DNA of 64,000 bases, taken from NCBI RefSeq assembly GCF_018327645.1, contig NZ_BMAY01000002.1, positions 124,001 to 188,000 of the forward strand. The letters run 5' to 3'. Both the position numbers and the translations under genes were made by a program. The notes under the pieces were generated by a model. It was not told where the DNA came from and searched no databases. It saw nothing but the letters and a program-made list of their open reading frames with translations. Positions 15,775 through 22,784 of the stretch are shown here, piece after piece. Source of the stretch: Lactobacillus corticis. Its GTDB lineage: Bacteria > Bacillota > Bacilli > Lactobacillales > Lactobacillaceae. Numbering within the stretch: the stretch's first letter is position 1; the number at the start of each line of letters is the position of its first letter.

Positions 15775-16593
15775 CTATTTCAACTTCAGTAAAACATGGT
15801 CGCAGAACTTATATCCGGTGTTTCTTAAAACATATAAATACATTTGCGTAGAATCCTTGTCCTTAGCTATATAGGCTTCATAGTACTTGGCTATTGCTTT
15901 GTACAAAAATAGCTCTGATTGATTGGGAAAACGATTAATTTTATAAATTGCGTTCTTAGCTAAATCATATTCTTCATTTTCAAGTGCAACATGAATAAAA
16001 TTAACTAATATAGCACATAACACTTTATTTCTGTCTGAATCGTGATTAGATTCCAGGGCCTCTTTTACCAAAATTGAATTAACTATAAAGCTTAGATTCC
16101 AAAAATTATAAAGACGCATGGAACTGCAAAATAGTTCCAAATTTTTATTTGTCCATGTCTGTTGACTAAAAATCTTGTCCTTTATTTCCTGACGCTCTTC
16201 TGAAGTTAGGGTACTTAAATCATCGTTACCACTAGTTTCAATTAACTTAGTGTACAAATATGTTCTTCTTGAATATTGATTTTTATCTCGATAGACTTCA
16301 TTGGTCAGTGTTGCCAGTTTATTTTTATCATTTTGATAGTAAGCTTCAGTCAATTGATCAATCATCAAATCATTCATGTTCACCTGGGTATTCACTGTAG
16401 TGCTATCTTGAAAGAAATAAACTATATCAATGTGATGTTGTTCTAAAAGTGCTAATAACATATCAGCACTGATATTATTTTCTCCCCTCTCTACCTTGGC
16501 GTAGTACGAGACAGAAACAATATCAGCTGCCATTTCTTTTTGGGTTAGTCCCTTTTCTCGTCTAATTTTTTTTAATTTTTCCCCTATACTCAT
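15775..16593 (-). CDS. Rgg/GadR/MutR-family transcriptional regulator
   Basis: 272 residues. Residues 1-62 are an XRE helix-turn-helix (GEKLKKIRREKGLTQKEMAADIVSVSYYAKVERGENNISADMLLALL), with the Rgg-type phrase S-x-S-Y-Y-A-K-V-E-R-G-x-N-x-I-S-A. The remaining helical region (about 75-272) fits the TPR-like Rgg C-terminal domain that binds short hydrophobic pheromones or acts constitutively. Family members switch on a neighbouring peptide or bacteriocin operon. Here the peptide gene follows on the same strand after a 160-base gap that contains a weak -35 promoter and a palindrome. I saw no adjacent short SHP-type pheromone gene, so the inducer is unknown. Confidence 0.88.
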   Translation of the reverse strand: MSIGEKLKKIRREKGLTQKEMAADIVSVSYYAKVERGENNISADMLLALLEQHHIDIVYFFQDSTTVNTQVNMNDLMIDQLTEAYYQNDKNKLATLTNEVYRDKNQYSRRTYLYTKLIETSGNDDLSTLTSEERQEIKDKIFSQQTWTNKNLELFCSSMRLYNFWNLSFIVNSILVKEALESNHDSDRNKVLCAILVNFIHVALENEEYDLAKNAIYKINRFPNQSELFLYKAIAKYYEAYIAKDKDSTQMYLYVLRNTGYKFCDHVLLKLK

Positions 16594-16622
16594 AACGAGT
16601 CTCCTTCAATTTTTCTCGCCTG

Positions 16623-17018
16623 TTAACCCTGTACTTTTCGCCGTACCAGCCTTCCAACTATTCCGGCAACTAGCAGCCAAAAGATGGGCTTCAGTACATA
16701 CCGGCCAATACTTGCATTTACCGCAATGATCAGCCAATCCAGCAAATCACTTACCGGTATCAATTCCGCAATAATTTTCAAGAACCAAGGATATTGGCTA
16801 ACTGGGATAATCACTCCAGCTAAGATAATAATCGTTCCCGTGAAAATATTTACCAGCCAATAAGTGTTTTCTTTCTTCAAACCTGCTATTGCGCACAAGT
16901 AACCAATGATCCAACCATATGGGAGCACTAGGAGCAACTGCCCTATTAGATGAGGATATAACTGCATTTTTCCTAACCCACATAGGCCAATTGTGCCTAA
17001 CACTAGACCTTTGGCCAC
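16623..17018 (-). pseudogene. C-terminal fragment of an ABC-2 type permease
   Basis: 131 codons encode three to four hydrophobic segments (LIGQLLLVLPYGWIIGYL, NIFTGTIIILAGVIIP, and a C-terminal pair) ending in a basic tail RLVRRKVQG. This is the second half of an ABC-2 permease. The first half is missing: upstream the sequence changes into a mutS2-like fragment in a different frame. Composition matches the chromosome and the ABC operon at 17.4-19 kb rather than the AT-rich island. It ends 30 bases before the Rgg gene start. Confidence 0.65.
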
Positions 17019-17238
17019 CCTTTTTCCGTAGCCCTTCTAAATCTTCCGATCCGACAAATGGCATATGCTGCCCAGTATCAAGCAAATCCTTAGCCTGTTC
17101 CGTTTCTTCTAATAATTGTGTTGTTTTAGCAAAATTAGCGCTCACCTTGCAATTCAAAAGTTTATTCTTACCGGCAGGGGTAATTGCAAATGAAGCAACT
17201 TGCTCCTGAATTCGTGCAAAATCAAGTTCGTCATTCAT
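17019..17238 (-). pseudogene. N-terminal fragment of a MutS/MutS2-like gene
   Basis: From ATG 17238 about 73 codons resemble the start of MutS2-type proteins (LDFARIQEQVASFAITPAGKN-like, then LLEETEQAKDLLDTG). After EGLRKKGG the frame loses similarity and runs into the permease fragment read in another frame. No ATPase domain remains anywhere nearby, so the gene is inactivated by a deletion fusion. Confidence 0.6.
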
Positions 17239-17270
17239 CCATCTCAGTTCTTAAATTTATTTCTTATTAT

Positions 17271-17315
17271 TATAGACGATTTTCATATATTTTTATAGAC
17301 GATTTTCATATATTT
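17271..17315. repeat. Tandem duplication of a 22-bp unit
   Basis: The 22-base unit starting TATAGACGATTTTCATAT occurs at 17271-17292 and again, identical, at 17294-17315 (period 23), with a partial third TATA. It lies upstream of the mutS2-like remnant. Confidence 0.9.
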
Positions 17316-17322
17316 CTATAAT

Positions 17323-17357
17323 AAAAAGCCCGAGCCCTTTTTAGGGTTCGAGCCTAG
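17323..17357 (-). terminator. Terminator of the small ABC operon
   Basis: Minus strand GCTCGAACCCT pairs with AGGGCTCGGGC (one mismatch) around AAAA, followed by TTTTTATTAT. Confidence 0.8.
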
Positions 17358-17377
17358 ATATTTTTTAGTTTTACATC

Positions 17378-17857
17378 TTACCCCATAGAATTTAGCACCG
17401 TGCGCAAGACTAGCAAGCAAGTTGCCACATAGATCCCGATTCCGGTACTAGTTTGAGCCGGTTTTTTTACTGGATGAAGCAAGACTACAGCGATTAGACT
17501 AGTGATAATTAACGCTATCAATTGCCGCCAATCAGTGCTCATAAAGGGCATGTGTCCCAGCCACAAGCAAGCCAAATATGGTAAATCCCGTTTAGCAAAA
17601 GCTGCTACTTGCCGACCCCAGGTTAAAGCTCTAACTTGAACCAGCAGTTCTAAGTCCAAGCGCTCTTGTTTAGGGACTGAAATTGCCAGATAATCATAAA
17701 CCAGCATGTACCAGTTGCTAGCCAGCACAAAAATTTTGCCACTGACCCAACCAAAGTTCAGCTGATAATAATTTATGCCGTTAAGCAGGCCGCTATAACG
17801 CATTAAGAGCAACAACACCAAGCTCACGCCAACAAATTTCAAGTAAGTCTTATTCAT
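17378..17857 (-). CDS. Hypothetical membrane protein of the small ABC operon
   Basis: 159 residues, no family recognised. Hydrophobic segments lie at about 8-26, 36-58, 100-125 and 138-155, with an amphipathic, Arg/Gln-rich middle (QERLDLELLVQVRALTWGRQVAAFAKRDL). That coupling-helix-like loop suggests a half-size permease. The gene overlaps the end of the ATPase gene by eight bases and is last in the operon. Confidence 0.7.
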   Translation of the reverse strand: MNKTYLKFVGVSLVLLLLMRYSGLLNGINYYQLNFGWVSGKIFVLASNWYMLVYDYLAISVPKQERLDLELLVQVRALTWGRQVAAFAKRDLPYLACLWLGHMPFMSTDWRQLIALIITSLIAVVLLHPVKKPAQTSTGIGIYVATCLLVLRTVLNSMG

Positions 17858-18446
17858 GCAGCACGCCGTTTTCTAAGTGCAGCTGACGGTCATACTTCAT
17901 CTCAGCTATGGTATCATGACTGGCTACCACAATACTTTTACCGCTACTGGTCAATTCATGGCAAAGCTCTGTAAACTGACCAATCCCTTCTTGGTCGATC
18001 CCACGTGTTGGTTCATCTAGCAAGATAATCGTTTGATCTTCCATCACTGCTTGAATGATGCCCACCTTTTGCCGCATACCGATAGAGTAGTTCTTAATTG
18101 CTTGCGGATCATCAGGATCTAATGAAAAGCGCTGCATCAATTGGCGGATCTTGCCTTCATCATAATGCTGATTAAGCTTGGCCAAGAACGCTAGATTTGA
18201 CAAGCCGGATTCATATTCCAAGAAGCCTGGATTCTCAATTAAAGCTCCCAAATAATCATCGCTTCCCAGGGTTACTTTTCCCTGGTCAGGAGCCAGCAGC
18301 TTGGCGATGATTTTAAACAAGGTAGATTTGCCTGAACCGTTAATGCCTGAGATATGAACTAACTCGCCTGCATCAACCGTTAAATTAATATCCTGCAACA
18401 CTAGCCGCTTTTTAAAGCTCTTTGAGACATTTTCAACTTTTAACAT
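17850..18446 (-). CDS. ABC transporter ATPase (antibiotic/lantibiotic-export type)
   Basis: 198 residues beginning at ATG 18446, which has GGGGAAAAG upstream; the open frame extends further but without initiation signals. Walker A ISGINGSGKSTLFK near residue 35, a shortened helical domain, signature NYSIGMRQKVGIIQA (a variant of LSGGQ common in short drug-export ATPases), Walker B TIILLDEPTRGID, and switch SHDT. It lies between two small membrane proteins, with which it probably forms a complete exporter. Substrate unknown. Confidence 0.85.
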   Translation of the reverse strand: MLKVENVSKSFKKRLVLQDINLTVDAGELVHISGINGSGKSTLFKIIAKLLAPDQGKVTLGSDDYLGALIENPGFLEYESGLSNLAFLAKLNQHYDEGKIRQLMQRFSLDPDDPQAIKNYSIGMRQKVGIIQAVMEDQTIILLDEPTRGIDQEGIGQFTELCHELTSSGKSIVVASHDTIAEMKYDRQLHLENGVLHE

Positions 18447-18465
18447 ATTCTTTTCCCCATTCTGA

Positions 18466-19047
18466 TTAATGCGAGTACAGGTGAATGTCCCGCCATAATT
18501 GATCAAAGTAAATACTGTATTTAACCAGCAACTGGTTTTCAATCATATAGTGGAAAACTAGGTTTAACATGATCGCTGCCAATATCTGCAAATAGGGGTG
18601 GGCTTGATAATAAATACCTAGTAGCAAGGTAGAAAGCACCAACATTACCACAATGTGCAAGACGATAAGCGCAGTTCCCAACTGCCAGCTGCCCAAAGTA
18701 AACCATGACCAGCCCACAACAATATATGGAATAAAGATCCCTAAAAATAAGGCAGCTGCGTTTAAAATGACCGCAGTCCAAAGACGCGCACCGATATCAT
18801 TGTCACCGCCGCGTAGGCTAATATAGGGCTTCACCGTAGTAAAGTTCATTATTTCCTTGCCGGAAATAATGAGCACAAAGCTTTGCAGGTAAAGACTAAG
18901 CATATGCGGATAAAGATACACGTTTAGTACATCCTTTTTGTCCTGCGGATCAAAGGTCAGTAAAGCATTGGCAGAAGCCAAAATGCCCATCAGGAAAATT
19001 CCAATTAACCAGTAGTAATAATGGCGTTTTGTCTTGGTTGGAAGCAT
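18466..19047 (-). CDS. Hypothetical ABC-type membrane protein
   Basis: 193 residues with hydrophobic segments at about 12-30, 48-64, 92-118, 122-146 and 150-165; ATG follows AAGAAGGG. It has a basic N-terminus (MLPTKTKRHYYYW) inside. Immediate neighbours are the 38-codon ORF upstream and the ATPase downstream. It is probably one permease subunit of this exporter; no named family recognised. Confidence 0.75.
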   Translation of the reverse strand: MLPTKTKRHYYYWLIGIFLMGILASANALLTFDPQDKKDVLNVYLYPHMLSLYLQSFVLIISGKEIMNFTTVKPYISLRGGDNDIGARLWTAVILNAAALFLGIFIPYIVVGWSWFTLGSWQLGTALIVLHIVVMLVLSTLLLGIYYQAHPYLQILAAIMLNLVFHYMIENQLLVKYSIYFDQLWRDIHLYSH

Positions 19048-19060
19048 TGCTACCCTTCTT

Positions 19061-19177
19061 TCAATTGCTGCTTAAACCATAAGGTAACAGGAACCAATTC
19101 AACGTAAATAACTGATTGACAAAATTCAGGACAAACGTAAAAGTAAAACTAACTGTAAGTCCCTTTTTAACAAACAT
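19061..19177 (-). CDS. Small hydrophobic ORF (38 residues) heading the ABC operon
   Basis: ATG at 19177 after AGGATATTC opens 38 codons ending 13 bases before the next gene; AAGAAGGG of that gene starts right after this stop. The product starts MFVKKGLTVSF, is strongly hydrophobic with aromatic residues in the middle, and ends PYGLSSN. It could be a peptide precursor, an immunity-type membrane peptide, or the remnant of a longer permease. It stands only about 20 bases from the T-run of the upstream terminator. No family recognised. Confidence 0.5.
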   Translation of the reverse strand: MFVKKGLTVSFTFTFVLNFVNQLFTLNWFLLPYGLSSN

Positions 19178-19198
19178 TGAATATCCTGTTCTTCGTGC

Positions 19199-19236
19199 AA
19201 AAAAAGCTCTCCGCAACATTCGTGCGAAAAGCTTTA
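19199..19236 (-). terminator. Terminator downstream of the first ClC gene
   Basis: Minus strand AAAGCT and CGCA pair with TGCG and AGCTTT around an internal loop, followed by seven T. Confidence 0.75.
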
Positions 19237-19328
19237 CTACTTAAAATATCAGCTAACTGCTATATTTGATCATTTGTCATCCCATAACCTGAATTAGCGT
19301 CGGTAAATAACAAAATATTCCGATACTA

Positions 19329-20561
19329 CTACCTTTGGGTAGCTTTCGTCATAAGATAGCTGCTTCCTTGCAATATTTTTTGGGTACACCAGCAGACCAA
19401 TAATATTGGAATTGCTAACTCAATCGGCCACAAAAGCAGCATCACAATTGCCGTTAACACCGGCCGCCCCAAGATCGCCGTTAAGCTGCTAGCTACTACA
19501 ACCGCTGCTACTATAGCTGCATTGCCAGGAAGGTATTGTGCCAAAATCGCTGCTATTGCGAAGCTACAGATAATTGCGGGAAAAATCGTCCCCCCGCGCC
19601 AGCCGAAATAAAAACCAAAATTAGTCGTAAATGCTTTAATCAAGGCTATGCCTAACAGCACCCACGGAGACATATTAAAGGCCGTTTTAGCTAAACTTTC
19701 AATCCGGAACTCTCCTGAAAAAAGCGCATCCCTAGTAATCACTCCACAAATTGCCAAAATAATCCCCATAATTATTGCTTTAACAATTCGATTAGTCAGG
19801 CGTTCTGACACCCGTCCTGCTAATTTGCCGGCTTGGATAAAAAGCTTGCCGACAATGATTCCAACAATAATTGCCGGTATGACCATCCATAAATTTTCCC
19901 AGTGATAGACATAATGTGCATGGTGAATTCCTAATGGATTATCTTCTGGGAAAAGTTTGCCATAACCAAAATATCCCACAAAGCCAATTGCCGTAAGCAA
20001 AGTGTACAGAACTTTAGCTACTTTTTTGCCACCATATATATCGTAGACATGACGAGCAGCTGCCAATTCAGCTTTATCTAGCCGCCCCAGCCAAATAAAC
20101 TTCAGCTGACTTAAAAATGGCATTGTGGCTAGTTCCTGTTGATGCAAATCCATCCGCTTAATGCGATCGCCCAGCCACACAATCATTCCTGTCAATAAGA
20201 CGGTAGTGGATGCTTCTGGACCGATGCTTCCACCACCGGTAAGGGCTAAAAGTCCTAAGAGCATGGTCTTCCACCAATTCTGATAGGCAAAATGATTGGT
20301 TTTCTTCACTTCCGCCAGAGTTTCAGCAATCGTCAACGGATAGTCTCCCAGTTTATTGTTGAATAAGCCAATAACGATCCCAAAAAGCGGACAAAGCAAA
20401 ATCGGCAGCCATTTAGCTGAAAGCCCCGCCGTTTCAGGGAAACTAGTCCACATTAATTCGATCAGACGATTTACCAAGTCCAAATAGCCAGCAGTAGCAA
20501 AGCCTAGAACAATACTGAAAAAGATAATATAAATTGCATGATTAAGTTTATATTTCAGCAC
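19329..20561 (-). CDS. ClC-family chloride channel/transporter (short form)
   Basis: 410 residues, about ten to twelve hydrophobic segments, voltage-gated chloride channel family. GGGSIGPEAS near residue 110 corresponds to the GxEGP ion-binding loop, with the conserved glutamate present as GPEA. FYFGWRGGTIFPAI is the later GxFxP selectivity region. No cytoplasmic CBS or RCK domain. Start is GTG 20561 with AGGAG eight bases upstream; this ribosome site forms part of a hairpin that also looks like the terminator of the preceding gene. The window holds a second, larger ClC gene at 32-33.5 kb. Confidence 0.88.
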   Translation of the reverse strand: MLKYKLNHAIYIIFFSIVLGFATAGYLDLVNRLIELMWTSFPETAGLSAKWLPILLCPLFGIVIGLFNNKLGDYPLTIAETLAEVKKTNHFAYQNWWKTMLLGLLALTGGGSIGPEASTTVLLTGMIVWLGDRIKRMDLHQQELATMPFLSQLKFIWLGRLDKAELAAARHVYDIYGGKKVAKVLYTLLTAIGFVGYFGYGKLFPEDNPLGIHHAHYVYHWENLWMVIPAIIVGIIVGKLFIQAGKLAGRVSERLTNRIVKAIIMGIILAICGVITRDALFSGEFRIESLAKTAFNMSPWVLLGIALIKAFTTNFGFYFGWRGGTIFPAIICSFAIAAILAQYLPGNAAIVAAVVVASSLTAILGRPVLTAIVMLLLWPIELAIPILLVCWCTQKILQGSSYLMTKATQR

Positions 20562-20598
20562 AAAAAATACTCCTATCTTATTACTTAGCTAGGAGTAT
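20562..20598 (-). terminator. Terminator of patB that also contains the ribosome site of the ClC gene
   Basis: Minus strand ATACTCCTA pairs perfectly with TAGGAGTAT (14-base loop), followed by TTTTTT and then the GTG start. The AGGAG in the right arm is the only good ribosome site of the next gene. Confidence 0.75.
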
Positions 20599-20637
20599 AT
20601 CATAAATTTGATTTTTCTTGGGTTTCACGTGAAACTT

Positions 20638-21801
20638 TTACCCTTGTTTCTGCCACAGCTGCACGCCGCGTTTTAGCCGCGTCAGTCCATCTGCAACTAG
20701 TTTGCGCGGAGCGGCGACATTCATCCGCACGAAGTCGTGGCCGTTAGCACCATAAACATCCCCGGCTGATAAGATCAGGCCGGTTTTTTCACGCAAGAAC
20801 TTGCTAAAAGCAGCTGAATCATGACTGAATTGGCTGATATCCAGCCAAAGCAAATAAGTACCAGCTTCCTTAGACACTTTAATCGGAGTATCCGCCAGTT
20901 CCTTTTGAACCAGCTGACGATTAATTGCTAAATAATCCAGCAAGTCATGATACCACTGGTTCGACTGGGTATAAGCAGCAATCGTTCCTGGAATAGCAGC
21001 CAAGTTAGGCTCGGCCAATTCGTCGCTGTTTAAGCCGCGGCTGACTTGTGCCCGCAGATTGCTGTTAGGCACGATTACCGTGGCCGCATGCAGGGCTGCC
21101 ACATTAAACGTCTTGCTTGGCGACACGGCAATGACTGCATGCTGTTTTAACTCGTCCGGCAGACTGAAGACCGGCGTATAAGCTTGGTCAAAGGTAAGAT
21201 CGCCATGAATCTCATCAGAAAACAGCACTACTTGGTGTTTAGCACAAAGACTGGCAATGCGCATGACTTCATCCCGGCTCCAGACATGGCCCGTGGGATT
21301 GTGCGGGTTGCAGAAAATCATCATATTGGTTAGCGGATCCGCCAGCTTTTCTTCTAAGTCTTCCCAATCAACGTGGTAACGGGTCGTTGCCTGATCATAT
21401 TGCAGATCGCTGCTTAACACATGGCGTCCGGTATTTTCAATTGAATGATAAAACATGTTGTAGACCGGTGCCTGCACTAAGACCTTATCGCCCACATGCG
21501 TCAATCGCTTAACCGCCGAAGTAATGGCTGGGACTACTCCCGTGACAAAGATCATCCAGCTGGGATCAGGCCGATAGTCATGGATTTTTTCATACCAAGC
21601 TGCGACTGCTTGGTAGTATTCATCCGGGATCTCTTCGTAGCCAAAAGCTTTTAATTCCAATTTCTGCTTAATGGCAGCAATAATTGCCGGTGAAACTGCA
21701 AAGTCCATGTCAGCAATCCACATTGGCAACTCGCCGTCTTTAACCTGCCACTTAATTGAATTGGTACCCTGCCGTTTAGGCATTTGATCAAAATCAGTCA
21801 T
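20638..21801 (-). CDS. PatB/MalY-type PLP-dependent aminotransferase / cystathionine beta-lyase
   Basis: 387 residues, the full length of the MalY/PatB group of fold-type I enzymes, which cleave the C-S bond of cystathionine or cysteine (beta-lyase) and sometimes transaminate. Visible: SIKWQVKDGELPMWIADMDF-like N-terminus, FCNPHNPTGHVW (cofactor-site Asn), LFSDEIHGDL (Asp pairing with the pyridine nitrogen), and the PLP lysine in SPSKTFNVAAL. Near the C-terminus RMNVAAPR carries the carboxylate-binding arginine. It lies nine bases after a DUF3737 gene, a pairing that recurs in lactobacilli, and shares a transcript with it. Confidence 0.9.
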   Translation of the reverse strand: MTDFDQMPKRQGTNSIKWQVKDGELPMWIADMDFAVSPAIIAAIKQKLELKAFGYEEIPDEYYQAVAAWYEKIHDYRPDPSWMIFVTGVVPAITSAVKRLTHVGDKVLVQAPVYNMFYHSIENTGRHVLSSDLQYDQATTRYHVDWEDLEEKLADPLTNMMIFCNPHNPTGHVWSRDEVMRIASLCAKHQVVLFSDEIHGDLTFDQAYTPVFSLPDELKQHAVIAVSPSKTFNVAALHAATVIVPNSNLRAQVSRGLNSDELAEPNLAAIPGTIAAYTQSNQWYHDLLDYLAINRQLVQKELADTPIKVSKEAGTYLLWLDISQFSHDSAAFSKFLREKTGLILSAGDVYGANGHDFVRMNVAAPRKLVADGLTRLKRGVQLWQKQG

Positions 21802-21810
21802 GCTTTTTCC

Positions 21811-22650
21811 TCACTTTACCGTAATGTTTACCTTGCTGGTATCTAGGTCAGGATCATCTTGAATTATCTCAGCTGATCCTTTTGCCTCAATTATCCCACT
21901 AATTGGATTCTTAATGCTGGTATTGCTACAGGTAAAATGAGCATCAATCTTTTTACAATATTCAAAGGCCAAATCTGTTTCCAGGACCTTGCAATTAATC
22001 AGTTTGATTCCATCTAAATAGCACAGCCCTTGGTGACTTTCGATAGTACAGTTGACAAAGGTTACATCTTTGCTGTTCCAAGCCAGGTATTCGCCATTAA
22101 TCTTGGAATCATACACGGTAACGTGCTCGCAATTCCAGAAGGCATCCTTGGACACGAACCGGCTATTGTGAACTTCAATATTTTTAGCGCCGTCGAAGAC
22201 ATAGTTGCCAACCAGATCCAAACCATCAACTTTGATATTCTGACTGTTCATGCCAAAATAGTCGCCCCTGGCCTGAACTTGGTCAAGCACAATGTCGCTG
22301 CAATTCCAGAGCGTTTCATCAGCATCGGAAAAATGCACCTTATGCAGGTTAATTCCCTGTGACCGGCGGAAAAGCTTGGGTGCTTGCAGCGTACTATTAT
22401 TAACGGTTATCTGTTTGGTATACCAGATCCCAGACCGCGACATCGTTTCAAAAATCGTATCATTAACGGTAATATTGCGACTGTACCACAATGGGTATTT
22501 CCAGCGAAAAACGGAGTTAACAATCGTTAGATTGCGACTTTCTTTTAATGGCGACTCGCCTTGGCCGAAAGTCGTATCAATTATTTCCGCATCCCGCACC
22601 TGGAACAGTGAACGCTCTCCTTCAAAGTATGCTCCTTGATATTTTTTCAT
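21811..22650 (-). CDS. DUF3737 family protein (right-handed beta-helix repeat)
   Basis: 279 residues from ATG 22650, placed six bases after AGGAGG; a GTG six bases upstream overlaps that site. The sequence consists of short repeats with the pattern N-I/V-x-V-x-x-S/T-x-F/I, for example KNIEVHNSRF, KDVTFVNCTI, NIKVDGLDL, which stack into a pectate-lyase-like beta-helix. No signal peptide. Function of DUF3737 is unknown; it is co-transcribed with the PatB lyase. Confidence 0.88.
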   Translation of the reverse strand: MKKYQGAYFEGERSLFQVRDAEIIDTTFGQGESPLKESRNLTIVNSVFRWKYPLWYSRNITVNDTIFETMSRSGIWYTKQITVNNSTLQAPKLFRRSQGINLHKVHFSDADETLWNCSDIVLDQVQARGDYFGMNSQNIKVDGLDLVGNYVFDGAKNIEVHNSRFVSKDAFWNCEHVTVYDSKINGEYLAWNSKDVTFVNCTIESHQGLCYLDGIKLINCKVLETDLAFEYCKKIDAHFTCSNTSIKNPISGIIEAKGSAEIIQDDPDLDTSKVNITVK

Positions 22651-22751
22651 CGTCACCCTCCTGTTCTAACAGCTTTTGGCTTAATCATAGTTGCTCTTAG
22701 GGAATATATCAAATAGTTATCTATTATTAACATTTATGCGCAAAAAGCATA

Positions 22752-22778
22752 ATAAAAACTGCAGCCAAAACTGCAGTT
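22752..22778 (-). terminator. Terminator of the antiporter gene
   Basis: AACTGCAG/CTGCAGTT stem, six-base loop, then TTTATT on the minus strand. Confidence 0.8.
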
Positions 22779-22784
22779 CTTTCA

